Of a DNA stretch of 64,000 bases, positions 8,508-17,410 are shown piece after piece. This DNA is from Mesorhizobium ciceri biovar biserrulae WSM1271 (GTDB lineage: Bacteria > Pseudomonadota > Alphaproteobacteria > Rhizobiales > Rhizobiaceae): the NCBI RefSeq assembly GCF_000185905.1, contig NC_014923.1, positions 310,001 through 374,000 on the forward strand, given 5' to 3'. Both the position numbers and the translations under genes were made by a program. The notes beneath the pieces are model-generated. The model did not search any database. It saw only the letters and a program-made list of their open reading frames with translations, and had not been told where the DNA came from. Each line of letters starts with the position of its first letter. Position 1 is the stretch's first letter.

Positions 8508-9608
8508 CTATTCCGCCGCCAGCGACGCCGCCGCCTCGGCGTCTTCCAGTTCGCGAACGAGCGGGATGACATGCTTGCCGAAATACTCGACCTCTTCCTG
8601 GAAGTGCAGGAAACCGAGCAGGATGAGATCCGCACCCGCGCGCTTCAGGTCGACGACGCGTTGAGCGACCTGCCTGGGGGTGCCGATCAGGTTCGAGCGG
8701 AAGCCGTCATTGTACTGGACCAGATCGTCGAAGGATGATTTCGCCCAATTGCCCTCACCTTCCGGCGAGGCCTTGCCGGCATTCTTGACCTCATGGCCAA
8801 AAGCATTGACCGCGTCGGGATTGGCCTCGGCGATGATTTCGGCGAGCACCGCCCTGGCCTCGTCCTCGGTCTCGCGAACGACCGCGAAGGCGTTGACGCC
8901 AACTTTGACGGAATGGTTATTGGCCTTCGCCTTGACCCTGATATCATCGACCTGCTTGGCGATCTCGGCCGGCGTGTTGCCGTTGGTGAAGTACCAGTCC
9001 GAGACGCGCGATGCCATGTCGCGCGCGGCGCGCGACGAGCCGCCTTGGAAGATTTCGGGTACTTGCGGCGGTTTCGGCTTCAGCGAATACTCATTGAAGC
9101 GGTAGAAATCGCCACGGAAGGTGAAGCTGTCTTCAGTCCATATTCCGCGCAGCGCACGGATGAATTCCTCCGAGCGGCGGTAGCGCTCGTCATGGTCGAG
9201 CCAATGCTCGCCGATGGCATGGAACTCGCCGCGGAACCAGCCGGAGACAAGGTTGATCGCGACGCGGCCGTTGGTCAGGTAGCTGATGGTGGCGATCTGC
9301 TTGGCCGCCAGCGCCGGGTTCCATGGTCCTGGCAGGATCGCCGCGATGACCTTGAGCGTCGTGGTCGCCGCCAGCAGATCATGGCTGAACGCCACCGATT
9401 CATGCTGTTCGTCGGCGCCGTAGCCGGCCGTGAAACGTATCTGGCTGAGCGCGTAGTCGAAGCCGGCCTTCTCGGCGATCTGCGCCAGCTTGCGATTGTA
9501 CTCGGCAGAATGGTTGGTGCGCTGCTCGATGTTGGAAATCACCAGGCCGCCCGAAACATTCGGCACCCAGTAGGCGAATTTGATCGGATCGGCTTCTGCA
9601 TGTGCCAT
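8508..9608 (-). CDS. sfnG: dimethylsulfone monooxygenase, FMNH2-dependent
   Basis: 366-residue bacterial-luciferase-like (LLM) flavoprotein. The N-terminus I-K-F-A-Y-W-V-P-N-V-S-G-G-L-V-I-S is diagnostic for SfnG, which converts dimethylsulfone to methanesulfinate with FMNH2 and O2. L-V-S-G-W-F-R-G-E-F near residue 123 and F-Q-G-G-S-S-R-A-A near 190 are LLM flavin-site motifs. I start at ATG 9608 because the Shine-Dalgarno GGGAGA lies just upstream and homology begins there; the open frame extends to 9740 through AT-rich non-coding-looking sequence. The FMN reductase at the operon end would supply FMNH2. Confidence 0.88.
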   Translation of the reverse strand: MAHAEADPIKFAYWVPNVSGGLVISNIEQRTNHSAEYNRKLAQIAEKAGFDYALSQIRFTAGYGADEQHESVAFSHDLLAATTTLKVIAAILPGPWNPALAAKQIATISYLTNGRVAINLVSGWFRGEFHAIGEHWLDHDERYRRSEEFIRALRGIWTEDSFTFRGDFYRFNEYSLKPKPPQVPEIFQGGSSRAARDMASRVSDWYFTNGNTPAEIAKQVDDIRVKAKANNHSVKVGVNAFAVVRETEDEARAVLAEIIAEANPDAVNAFGHEVKNAGKASPEGEGNWAKSSFDDLVQYNDGFRSNLIGTPRQVAQRVVDLKRAGADLILLGFLHFQEEVEYFGKHVIPLVRELEDAEAAASLAAE

Positions 9609-9769
9609 GAACTGTCTCCCATTCAGGCCGTGTCGTTGATCGCTCCGGTCGCGCCGGCTCCGATATTTATTATGTTTATAGAATATATATACAAAGAAGG
9701 ATTTTCCGTTTTTGGGGCGCTCTTGGGACGGAAATACCAATTTTCGCTGCCGAACCCGGCCCGCAGGTG
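9609..9769. other. AT-rich intergenic gap before sfnG
   Basis: 161 bases separate sfnG from the FAD/NAD(P)-binding gene. The middle (about 9660-9710) is strikingly AT-rich for this genome, with runs such as TATTTATTATG and GAATATATATAC. This could be an internal promoter or mRNA processing site that raises sfnG and transporter expression. I see no clean -35/-10 pair and no palindrome, so nothing more specific is claimed. Confidence 0.35.
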
Positions 9770-11230
9770 TCAGCCCACGTGTGGACGGTGCGCGGCATTG
9801 GGGCCGATGGCCTGCGCTGACGGCAGCGTTACCAGCAGCTTGGCAATTTCAACCGCGACCGCCTGGGCATGGCGGGCGACTTCCGGCAGACCCATGAGCT
9901 CGCCGAAAGTCCCTCGTGCCAGCGGGCCGGCGACCAGGAGTGTCGCGACCGCCGCGCCGTCCCGGCCGATCGCGCGGCTGTCGAGACCTGTCTCGATGCC
10001 AAGCCCATATTGGTCCGTCCTGATCAAGCCGGCTTCCGCCAGCGAGCTTAGCGCCGGGTTCAGCTGCAGCGCCTGCCCATGGGCCGGACCGGTGGTGTTG
10101 ATGACGGCAGCGAAGCGCATCGTCTCGATCCGGGTCTGCCCGCGCCGTTGAAAGCTGACAGCCAGGCTGCCGTCCTCGTCGTTCGACGCGACAAGCCTGG
10201 CGGCAATGGTGTCGACTGTACCGGCGGCATGACGCCGGTCGAGCACGGCGGCGACCTGCGGCGCGATCCTGAAGCGATGCACGTCCCAGAACACGCGCAG
10301 CTGGCGCACCAGCCTTGCCCGCTCCGGCGGCGCAAGTGCGGCCCACAGCACCGGCCCCTGGAGGCGCAGCTGATCGAAGACCGACTGCCAGTTGACATTG
10401 GCGGCGCGCGCGGCCGCCAGCGTCGCGCGAATGGTCTTGAGCAGGCCGAGCGCCGTCGTGGCCGGCGCGGATGCAAAGTCGCCAAAAGGCTCGCCCCTGA
10501 TATCCGGGTGGCCGCGCGAGCGCAGGCCGCGGCGCGACAGCGCGAGGATACGGCCGCGATGGCCACGGCGGTCAAGTTCGGCGACCATGTCGGCCGAGGT
10601 CAACCCGGAGCCGACGATCAGCACCGACGCCTCCGGCCCGATCCCTGAAAGCGCGGCGGAAGCGTACGGATCGGCGACGAAACCTGGCGCTTCCGTCAGC
10701 GAGGCCAGCGCGTTGGGAATTCCGGGCCGCGGATGCGTCGCTGCCAGGACGAGGATATCGGCGACGACCGGTCCGGCAGAGGTGTGCACGGTCCAGCCCG
10801 CGCCACTGGCATCGCGTGTCACGCGTGTGGCGGAACCTTCGACATGATGGACAAGGCCGGAACCGAGATACGGCGCCAGATGCTCGGCGACGTAGCGGCC
10901 GAACACGCGACGGCGCGGAAAAGCGTCGCCGTTCTTCCAGATGGCCTCCGGGTCGTGTTCGAGTTCTCCGCTGCCAGCCAACCAGCGTGCAAAATGCTGC
11001 GGATCATCGGGAGCCATGCTCATCCTGACTGCGGGGACATTGACCCGGTGCGACGGTTCCTCGCTGGAATAGGCCAGGCCGCCGCCGAGCGCTGGTCGCG
11101 GCTCGATGACGGAAATCGACAGGCACTCCGATTGAGGTGCCCGCGCCAGATGCCAGGCCACCGCCGCGCCGGAAAAGCCGCCGCCAAGGATGGCGACGCG
11201 CAACCGGCGGGCCGGAGGGAGCGCGTTCAC
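9770..11230 (-). CDS. FAD/NAD(P)-binding oxidoreductase of the organosulfur operon
   Basis: 486 residues. The N-terminal [14 protein letters not shown] is a Rossmann FAD-binding loop, and [13 protein letters not shown] near residue 168 is a second dinucleotide motif. This is the layout of the FAD-NAD(P)-binding family (Pfam NAD_binding_9 type). The start is a GTG at 11230 overlapping the ssuD stop (GTGA), so coupling to ssuD is likely; the frame is open further upstream but that part is a shadow of ssuD. No biochemical function is known to me for this family in sulfur metabolism. A role as extra oxidase or flavin reductase is only a guess. Confidence 0.75.
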   Translation of the reverse strand: MNALPPARRLRVAILGGGFSGAAVAWHLARAPQSECLSISVIEPRPALGGGLAYSSEEPSHRVNVPAVRMSMAPDDPQHFARWLAGSGELEHDPEAIWKNGDAFPRRRVFGRYVAEHLAPYLGSGLVHHVEGSATRVTRDASGAGWTVHTSAGPVVADILVLAATHPRPGIPNALASLTEAPGFVADPYASAALSGIGPEASVLIVGSGLTSADMVAELDRRGHRGRILALSRRGLRSRGHPDIRGEPFGDFASAPATTALGLLKTIRATLAAARAANVNWQSVFDQLRLQGPVLWAALAPPERARLVRQLRVFWDVHRFRIAPQVAAVLDRRHAAGTVDTIAARLVASNDEDGSLAVSFQRRGQTRIETMRFAAVINTTGPAHGQALQLNPALSSLAEAGLIRTDQYGLGIETGLDSRAIGRDGAAVATLLVAGPLARGTFGELMGLPEVARHAQAVAVEIAKLLVTLPSAQAIGPNAAHRPHVG

Positions 11231-12399
11231 GAGGCGCTGGCGAGCGATTTCGGCCGGTGGTCGCCGGCGATGGTCTCGCCGAACGGACCGGTGTTGACGG
11301 ACGAGCCGGCGGCTTTTACCGGATGGTCGGTCGGCAGTTTCGGCAGCACCAGTTCGCCGAAGCGATAGGCTTCTTCCAGATGCGGATAGCCGGACAGGAT
11401 GAAGGTATCGATGCCGAGGCGCCGGTACTCGTCGATACGCTCGGCGATCGTGTCGGGGTCGCCGACAAGGGCAGTACCGGCACCGCCGCGCACCAAGCCG
11501 ACGCCGGCCCACAAATTGGGCGCGATCTCGAGCTTGGCACGATCGCCGCCATGCAATGCGCTCATCCGCGCCTGCCCGATCGAATCCATGCGCGCAAAGA
11601 CTTTTTGGGCCGAGGCGATCGTCGCGTCGTCGAGGCGGCTGATCAGCCTGTCGGCAGCGGCCCAGGCCTCCTCGGTGGTTTCGCGGGCGATGACATGCAG
11701 CCTAATGCCGAAGGAGAGCTTGCGGCCGGCCTTCTGCGCCAGTTCACGCACGCTGTCCAGCTTGCGCCCGACATCGGCAGGCGGCTCGCCCCAGGTCAAA
11801 TATTTGTCGATCTCCTGCGCCGCCACCACCGACCCAGCGTCGGACGAACCGCCGAAATACAGCGGCGGGTAAGGCGTCTGCACCGGCGGAAACAGCAGCC
11901 TTCCGTCCTCGATGTGGAAATGCTTGCCGTCATGCTCGACCGTCTCGCCGCTCAGCACCCGCTTGTATATGCGCAGGAACTCCTGCGTCACCTCATAGCG
12001 TTCGGCATGCGACAGGAAAATGCCGTCGCCCTTGTTCTCCAGCGGATCGCCGCCGGTGACGACGTTGATCAGCAGGCGGCCATTGGAGATGCGGTCCAGC
12101 GTCGCAGTCATGCGCGCGGCCAGCGTCGGCGACTGCAAACCGGGCCGCACGGCGACAAGGAAACGCAAGCGTTCGGTCATCGGCACAAGAGCCGATGCGA
12201 TCACCCAGGAATCCTCGCACGAGCGGCCGGTCGGCAACAGCACGCCATAGTAGCCGAGCGTGTCGGCCGCCTTCGCCACTTGCGTCAGATAGGGCAGATC
12301 GACCGATCTGCCGCCCTCGGCCGTGCCGAGATAGCGGCTGTCGCCATGCGTCGGCAGAAACCAGAGCACCTTGATACGGTCTGGAATGTGCTTGCTCAT
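11227..12399 (-). CDS. ssuD: alkanesulfonate monooxygenase, FMNH2-dependent
   Basis: 390-residue LLM flavoprotein, normal SsuD length. Signatures: [11 protein letters not shown] near residue 14, [12 protein letters not shown] near 54 (including the active-site Cys position of SsuD), N-V-V-T-G-G-D-P near 112 and Y-F-G-G-S-S near 176. SsuD releases sulfite and an aldehyde from alkanesulfonates, using FMNH2 from SsuE/MsuE. It is the first gene of the minus-strand operon, and the likely promoter region lies in 12400-12600. No ssuABC genes are adjacent; the neighbouring importer is of LivFGHMJ type instead. Confidence 0.9.
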   Translation of the reverse strand: MSKHIPDRIKVLWFLPTHGDSRYLGTAEGGRSVDLPYLTQVAKAADTLGYYGVLLPTGRSCEDSWVIASALVPMTERLRFLVAVRPGLQSPTLAARMTATLDRISNGRLLINVVTGGDPLENKGDGIFLSHAERYEVTQEFLRIYKRVLSGETVEHDGKHFHIEDGRLLFPPVQTPYPPLYFGGSSDAGSVVAAQEIDKYLTWGEPPADVGRKLDSVRELAQKAGRKLSFGIRLHVIARETTEEAWAAADRLISRLDDATIASAQKVFARMDSIGQARMSALHGGDRAKLEIAPNLWAGVGLVRGGAGTALVGDPDTIAERIDEYRRLGIDTFILSGYPHLEEAYRFGELVLPKLPTDHPVKAAGSSVNTGPFGETIAGDHRPKSLASAS

Positions 12400-12522
12400 G
12401 GCCTGTCTCCCGTCGCCTGACGGAGGCGGCCGGAGATGCCTGCTTTGGTTGACGGCGAGCGCAAAAAGGTAGGCATGGCGTGGTCCTGTCCGGGTGGAAA
12501 CCAGATCGCCAGTGCAGATTGC

Positions 12523-12557
12523 TTATTCCACAAACTCTGTAGAGTTAGTTTATTCCA
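12523..12557 (-). promoter_or_regulatory. palindrome between direct repeats upstream of ssuD
   Basis: A perfect 6-base inverted repeat with a 2-base centre (AACTCT-GT-AGAGTT, 12533-12546) is flanked by two identical TTATTCCA octamers at 12523-12530 and 12550-12557. It lies 124-158 bases before the ssuD start, in an AT-richer stretch. Sulfur-starvation operons are often under LysR regulators (CysB/Cbl) with spaced dyad sites, so this is a candidate operator or activator site. No regulator gene is adjacent, and I cannot identify a convincing -35/-10 pair. Confidence 0.4.
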
Positions 12558-12640
12558 ATTCCGTTGCCGCTATTAGAATTTCTCTCCCCAAGAAATCGGC
12601 GGCGAGGCCGACCCGAGTGCAGCGGGCCGGCCTTCCTGCA

Positions 12641-13579
12641 TCAGAACGCTGGTTCGACCGCGTTGACGTTGTCCTTGGTGACGACTGTCAGCGGGATCGG
12701 CAGCCGGTCCTTGACCTCCTTGCCCTCGATGATCTCGGCCATCGTGTTGATCGCCAGGCGGCCATCCTCGACGGGCGACTGGACGATGGTCGAGTACATC
12801 TCATTGGTGCGGATCGATTCGAACGCATCCTTCTGGCCATTGATGCCGACGATCGGCGGTGCGGCCTTGGAGGGGTTCGCCTCTTTCCATGCGTCGATGA
12901 AGCCGCGGGCCATCGTGTCGTCATTGGCGTAGACACCGCTGATCTGGTCGCCGAAGCGTGTGATCAGATCGCGGCTCACCACCAGCGCCTTTTGCTGGTC
13001 GAAGTCGGCGTTGACCGTGTCGAGCACGTTGATCTCGGCATTGGTTTCCTTGAGACGGTCGGTAAATCCGCTGACGCGGCCGATCGTGGTGCCGTTGCCG
13101 GCCTGGCCGGCGATGATGACGACGGAGCCCTTGCCGCCCAGCGCCTTGCTCAGCGAGTCCGCCGCCAGCTTGCCTTCCTCATAGACATCAGGCCCGGTGA
13201 ACGACTTGATGAACGGCTTGGCATCGTCGCTCATCGGCGAATTGATGAGGATCGCCGGAATGTTCGCCTGCTGCGCGCGCGCCAGCCCCGGTATGTATGC
13301 CTGCGGGTCGAGCGGCCACAGGATGATGCCGTCGACCTTGCGCGCAACGCAGGTGTTGAGCTGCTCGGTGCCTTTCTGGACATCAAAATCCTGGCTGAGG
13401 CTCAGGATCTCGATGCCGAGTTCCGCAGCGCGCGCCTGAAGCGCCTTGTTGGCCGGCGTCGCGTAGGCATGCGAATCCGCTGCCGTCACGTAGCAGACCG
13501 TCTTGGCGCTGGCCCAGCCCGTCGATGCCAGCACAGCCGCCATGGCGGCGACGTGAAGCATGCTTTTCTTGCCAATCAT
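12641..13579 (-). CDS. periplasmic sugar-binding protein (ribose-type ABC importer)
   Basis: 312 residues from ATG 13579, with a Sec signal peptide ending near W-A-S-A. The mature part has the Peripla_BP_4/RbsB fold: D-G-I-I-L-W-P-L-D-P near residue 90, N-D-D-T-M-A-R-G near 225, G-I-N-G-Q-K-D near 255. A second in-frame ATG lies 18 bases upstream at 13597, overlapping the permease stop as ATGA. Each ATG has its own Shine-Dalgarno because the initiation region is duplicated. It is the last gene of a minus-strand operon (ATPase, two permeases, binding protein); usually the binding protein comes first. The ligand is likely a 6-deoxy or other aldose, inferred from neighbours. Confidence 0.86.
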   Translation of the reverse strand: MIGKKSMLHVAAMAAVLASTGWASAKTVCYVTAADSHAYATPANKALQARAAELGIEILSLSQDFDVQKGTEQLNTCVARKVDGIILWPLDPQAYIPGLARAQQANIPAILINSPMSDDAKPFIKSFTGPDVYEEGKLAADSLSKALGGKGSVVIIAGQAGNGTTIGRVSGFTDRLKETNAEINVLDTVNADFDQQKALVVSRDLITRFGDQISGVYANDDTMARGFIDAWKEANPSKAAPPIVGINGQKDAFESIRTNEMYSTIVQSPVEDGRLAINTMAEIIEGKEVKDRLPIPLTVVTKDNVNAVEPAF

Positions 13580-13607
13580 GTGTTTCCTCCCAATCATGTG
13601 GTTCCTC
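13572..13607. repeat. 18-base tandem duplication of a translation start region
   Basis: Two adjacent 18-base units (13572-13589 and 13590-13607) differ at one position (T13583 versus G13601). On the minus strand each unit contains a GAGGAA-type Shine-Dalgarno and an ATG-ATT-GG start. The duplication is 6 codons, so it keeps frame, giving the sequence M-I-G-R-K-H-M-I-G-K-K-S at the start of the binding-protein frame. Confidence 0.85.
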
Positions 13608-14589
13608 CTTGAGTGATTGGATTGTCGCGAACGAGCGCCGGACGCGTGCCCGAAGCCCTCCCCTTGGTGGTAACGGCCCGATCGAGCACGACGAGCAGGA
13701 TCAGGATAAGCCCGGACACGACCTGCTGGACGTATGCGGGAACGGACTGGAACTCCATCGCGATGGTCAGCGAGCCGATCGTCAGCACGCCGCCGAGCGT
13801 GCCGAGCGCGGATCCCTTGCCGCCTTCGAGACGAGTCCCGCCGACAACGACCGCGGCAATGACGGCGACCGTCAGTTCCGAGCCGAAGACAGGCGAGCCG
13901 GTGTTGGTGACGAGGCTCTGGAGAACCCCCGCCAGGCCGGCAAGCGTGCCGGCAAAGACAAAGCCGAGAAAGACGATACGGTCCGAGGCGATACCGCTTT
14001 CCTTGGCAGCCGCCGGATTGGACCCCACCGCAAAGACGTTGCGCCCAGGTATGGTGCGCGTCAGCCAGAAATGCAGCAGCACGATCAGGGCGATGAACAG
14101 CACGCTGCGGAGGGTGAAGACATCGAGATAGATCTTGGCCAGCGCCAGGGAGAGCATGATGTCGGTTCCGGTCACAGGCTGGCTGTTGGTGATCCAGTGC
14201 GCGAGTGAGCGGAAGATCAGCATCGTCGCGAGCGTCAGCACGAGCGAATTCACCTTCAGGCCGACGACCAGCATGCCGTTGATGGCGCCTGCCAGGGTAC
14301 CGACCAGGATGCCGACGATCGCGGCAGGCAGGATGCCGATCTCTCGCTGCAGGATGACCGATACGATGCCGGCCAGGGCAAACACGGCGCCACCGGAGAG
14401 GTCGATCTGGCCCGATATCAAAAGCACCGTCAGGCCGACCGCGATCAGGCCGATCGTCGCCGCCCGGTCGAGACCGAGGCCGAGCGTCGATGCCGAGAGG
14501 TAGCCGGGGACCAACAGCGCGGAAATGACGAGCGTCAGGCCGAGAATGATGACGACGCGATGCTGCGAGACAAGCGAAAGAAAACGCAT
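13594..14589 (-). CDS. sugar ABC importer permease (RbsC/AraH type), second of pair
   Basis: 331 residues, about nine to ten membrane segments. The conserved G-Q-I-D-L-S-G-G motif near residue 60 and A-V-G-S-N-P-A-A-A-K-E-S-G-I near 185 identify the ribose/arabinose/xylose-type permease family (BPD_transp_2). The start overlaps the preceding permease stop: GTG 14592 gives GTGA, ATG 14589 gives TGATG. I list the ATG. It works with the other permease and the double-ATPase; a hetero-pair of permeases is less usual than the RbsC homodimer. Confidence 0.87.
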   Translation of the reverse strand: MRFLSLVSQHRVVIILGLTLVISALLVPGYLSASTLGLGLDRAATIGLIAVGLTVLLISGQIDLSGGAVFALAGIVSVILQREIGILPAAIVGILVGTLAGAINGMLVVGLKVNSLVLTLATMLIFRSLAHWITNSQPVTGTDIMLSLALAKIYLDVFTLRSVLFIALIVLLHFWLTRTIPGRNVFAVGSNPAAAKESGIASDRIVFLGFVFAGTLAGLAGVLQSLVTNTGSPVFGSELTVAVIAAVVVGGTRLEGGKGSALGTLGGVLTIGSLTIAMEFQSVPAYVQQVVSGLILILLVVLDRAVTTKGRASGTRPALVRDNPITQGGTT

Positions 14590-15587
14590 CACGCCACGCC
14601 CCGCTTGCGCAATGCCGCATCCATGCCGACGGCACCGACGATCAGGATGCCGAGCAGGAAACCCTGGATTGGCGTGCGCACACCGTCGAGCACCATGACG
14701 TTGGTCAGCAGTTGCACGAAGATGAGGCCGGCAATGGCCCGCGGCACCGATCCGAAGCCGCCGACGATCGACACGCCGCCGACCACCACCGCCGTGATGG
14801 CGCTGAATTCGTAGCCGCCGCCGATGAGCGGCCGCGCGCTCTGCAGCGTCAGTCCGAGCAGGCCGCCGCTGATGCCGGAAGCCAGTGCGGTGATCACGAA
14901 GGCGCCAGCCTTCACGGCCCGCACCGGAACCGCACTAGCCTCGGCGGCGCTGTAATTGCCGCCGGTGGCGAGCGTCCATCTACCCCAGAAGGAGCGGGAC
15001 AGGACGAAATGGCCGACAAGGGCGATGACCAGGAAGATCAACACCACGACCGGAATGCCGAACAGCCGGCCCTTGGCGAATTCGGCTGAGGCGGGATTGC
15101 TGCCATAGACGATGACCCCGCCGACAGCCGCTTGGACGATGCCCAGTCCGATCGTGCCAACGCCGAGCGTGGCAATGATGGGATTGATGCCGACATATCC
15201 GACCAGGCCCCCGTTGAGCAGGCCTATGAGGCCCGCGAGACCCACCGCCAGCAGGAACGCCGGCAGCGGCCCGATCATCGGCTGCAGCCCGAGCGACAGG
15301 ATGGCGCCGCAGGCGATGGTGGCCGGCACCGACAGGTCGGCCAGGCCGCCGACCACGAGCACGAAGGTCATGCCGACGACGACGATGCCGACGATAGACA
15401 TCGAGGTCAGGACGTTGAGCAAATTGCCTGACGTGAAGAAGGCGGGGCTGACGAGGGAGCCGTAGAGCATCACGGCGACGATGGCGAAGGCGAGCCCCGC
15501 CTTCGACAGGACATCGACAAGCCTGCTGCCACGCGTAAAGCGGTCGTTGCGGTTCACGCCACCGATCTCCATGGCCGCTTCGCTCAA
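14589..15587 (-). CDS. sugar ABC importer permease (RbsC type), first of pair
   Basis: 332 residues if started at TTG 15587, which overlaps the ATPase stop (TTGA) and sits 5 bases after a strong GGAGGAG Shine-Dalgarno. The first ATG (15572, M-E-I-G-G-V-N-R) is 15 bases further and gives 327 residues but is 20 bases from that Shine-Dalgarno. The V-G-G-L-A-D-L-S-V motif near residue 70 corresponds to the usual G-x-I-D-L-S. Its end overlaps the next permease. Confidence 0.86.
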   Translation of the reverse strand: MSEAAMEIGGVNRNDRFTRGSRLVDVLSKAGLAFAIVAVMLYGSLVSPAFFTSGNLLNVLTSMSIVGIVVVGMTFVLVVGGLADLSVPATIACGAILSLGLQPMIGPLPAFLLAVGLAGLIGLLNGGLVGYVGINPIIATLGVGTIGLGIVQAAVGGVIVYGSNPASAEFAKGRLFGIPVVVLIFLVIALVGHFVLSRSFWGRWTLATGGNYSAAEASAVPVRAVKAGAFVITALASGISGGLLGLTLQSARPLIGGGYEFSAITAVVVGGVSIVGGFGSVPRAIAGLIFVQLLTNVMVLDGVRTPIQGFLLGILIVGAVGMDAALRKRGVA

Positions 15588-17086
15588 GCCATCTCCTCCC
15601 CGGTGGCCAGCGCCATGATGCGCTCCTCGCTCAATTCGCTGCGCAAGAGAGGCTCGGAGGCATAGCCATCGCGCATCACCACCACGCGGTCGCAGACTCC
15701 GAGGATTTCGGGCAGTTCCGACGAGATCATCACGACCGCCATGCCGCCGGCGACGAGTTGGCCGATGATGTGGTGGATCTCGGCCTTGGCGCCGACGTCG
15801 ACGCCCCGCGTCGGCTCGTCGAGGATCAAGGCCGAAGGTTTGGCGGCAAGCCATTTGGCGATGACCGCCTTCTGCTGGTTGCCGCCCGACAGAAGGCTGA
15901 TGCGCCGTTCGCCGTCGGGCGGTGAAATCGAAAACTGCTTGACCGAATCCCGGGCAAGCGCGCGATCGGCGCTGCGGCTGATGCGCCCGAAACGGGTCAG
16001 GCGGCGCAGGATGGGCAGGCTGATGTTTTCCCGGACCGACATTCCAGGCACGACGCCATCGCCCTTGCGATCTTCCGGAACATAGGCAATGCCTGCCCTG
16101 ACCGCCTGGGATGGCGAGTTGATCGAGACCTCGCGTCCGTTGACGCTGACCGTGCCCTCGACAAGCCGCGACAGGCCGAAGATTGCGCGGGCAACCTCGG
16201 TGCGGCCAGCGCCCACCAAGCCGGTCAAGCCCAGTATCTCGCCGGCGCGCACTTCGAAGCTGACATCGCGGAAGCGCTGTCCGTCGCTGATATGCTCCAC
16301 GCGCAACACGGACTTGCCGATCGCGGCCGGACTTTTCGGGAAGACATTGCTAACTTCGCGACCGACCATCAGCCTGATCATATCGGCAGCCTTTATGCCC
16401 TTGATCGGACGCGTCTGGATCATTGAGCCATCGCGCAGCACCGTCACCTCATCGGCGATTTCGAGCACCTCCTTCAGCCGATGGCTGATGTAGACGATGG
16501 CGATGCCGTCATCGCGCATCTTGCGCAGGATCCGGAACAGCGCCGCCGTCTCATGCTCGCTGAGGCTGGATGTCGGCTCGTCCAGCACGATGATCCTCGG
16601 CTGCGCCGCATAGGCCTTGGCGATCTCGACGAGCTGCTGCTGGCTGATAGAAAGGTTGCCGAGCCGTTCACGCGGATTAATGGCCGCTCCGAGCTCGTCG
16701 AGGACGGCAGCCGCCGCCCTGACCATCTCGCGCTTGCGCAGAAAGGTCCATTTGCCGGGCATGCGGCCGAGATAGACGTTCTCGGCGACGGTCAGGTCGG
16801 GGACCAGATTGATTTCCTGGTGCACCATGCGGATGCCGAGCGCCTGGGCGTCGGCGGGCCGGCGCATGCGCACCTCGGCGTCACCGACTTTGATCGTGCC
16901 GCTGGTGGGCGCGTAGGATCCGTTGAGGATCTTCATGAGCGTCGATTTGCCGGCGCCGTTCTCACCCACGACCGCATGAACGGTGCCGAATTTCACGGCA
17001 AAATTGACGTTGGACAGAGCCTTCACGCCTGGAAAGTTCTTGCTGATGCCTCGCATATCCAAGGCGCAATCGGCGGCGACGGTCAT
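15584..17086 (-). CDS. sugar ABC importer ATPase with two ABC domains (RbsA/MglA type)
   Basis: 500 residues, the usual length for fused ATPases of monosaccharide importers. The first domain has Walker A G-E-N-G-A-G-K-S-T-L and L-D-E-P-T-S-S-L; the second has the degenerate Walker A G-L-V-G-A-G-R-T-E, then L-S-G-G-N-Q-Q-K and L-D-E-P-T-R-G-V-D-V-G-A. It is the first gene of the minus-strand operon and is divergent from gntR across a 324-base region with two predicted operators. Confidence 0.9.
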   Translation of the reverse strand: MTVAADCALDMRGISKNFPGVKALSNVNFAVKFGTVHAVVGENGAGKSTLMKILNGSYAPTSGTIKVGDAEVRMRRPADAQALGIRMVHQEINLVPDLTVAENVYLGRMPGKWTFLRKREMVRAAAAVLDELGAAINPRERLGNLSISQQQLVEIAKAYAAQPRIIVLDEPTSSLSEHETAALFRILRKMRDDGIAIVYISHRLKEVLEIADEVTVLRDGSMIQTRPIKGIKAADMIRLMVGREVSNVFPKSPAAIGKSVLRVEHISDGQRFRDVSFEVRAGEILGLTGLVGAGRTEVARAIFGLSRLVEGTVSVNGREVSINSPSQAVRAGIAYVPEDRKGDGVVPGMSVRENISLPILRRLTRFGRISRSADRALARDSVKQFSISPPDGERRISLLSGGNQQKAVIAKWLAAKPSALILDEPTRGVDVGAKAEIHHIIGQLVAGGMAVVMISSELPEILGVCDRVVVMRDGYASEPLLRSELSEERIMALATGEEMA

Positions 17087-17142
17087 ATCTGGCTAGGTTC
17101 CTCCTGGCGGCCGGCCGGTGCGCTACATCGGCCTTCGATATG

Positions 17143-17154
17143 TTAGTATAATAG
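17143..17154 (+). promoter_or_regulatory. candidate GntR operator, copy 1
   Basis: TTAGTATAATAG, 57 bases upstream of the importer ATPase start. It matches copy 3 (before the uxaA-type gene) at 11 of 12 positions and copy 2 at 10 of 12. FadR-subfamily GntR proteins bind short A/T-rich dyads of this general kind, hence the assignment to the adjacent regulator. Confidence 0.5.
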
Positions 17155-17257
17155 CGCTGCAAACGCAGTTCGGGCTTCTTCGAACAAGCTTGAATGGCCT
17201 GCGCTGTTGAAGATCCAGGCCTCAGTCCCGGACTGAATTTTCCATCGTTCATCCTCA

Positions 17258-17269
17258 CTATTGCACTAA
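17258..17269 (-). promoter_or_regulatory. candidate GntR operator, copy 2
   Basis: On the minus strand reads TTAGTGCAATAG, differing from copy 1 only in two central bases. It lies between the two divergent start sites. Sequence similarity alone is the evidence. Confidence 0.45.
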
Positions 17270-17410
17270 TATAACAGTTCTGGCAAGCTGGATTCCGGCG
17301 GGTCGTCATGACGTCGTGCGTCACCGACCCCCACGCTTGTATTGGATGCGTTCCAATTGACATTCTAGTACTATCTGGCCATTTCTGGTGAACGAAGACA
17401 CGGATTTGCA

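Larger units (their letters stand above)
17087..17410. promoter_or_regulatory. divergent promoter region between sugar importer and gntR
   Basis: This 324-base region has no gene. It carries two copies of a 12-base motif close to TTAGTATAATAG (17143-17154 plus strand; 17258-17269 minus strand, TTAGTGCAATAG), a TTGACA -35 at 17357-17362 for gntR, and a palindromic TAGTACTA (17366-17373) within the gntR promoter spacer. A further inverted repeat ATTGGA-5-TCCAAT covers 17341-17357. A weak -10 (CATTTC) 17 bases after the -35 makes the gntR promoter probable rather than sure. The layout fits repression of both divergent units by the GntR protein. Confidence 0.6.

Noticed and set aside
9609-9769. 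sigma54 promoter (GG-N10-GC) for sfnG as in Pseudomonas
   Set aside because: No TGGCAC-N5-TTGC-like element was found here or before ssuD.
8793-10151. 452-codon plus-strand frame opposite sfnG and the FAD protein
   Set aside because: Crosses an intergenic region and two confident genes without any domain.
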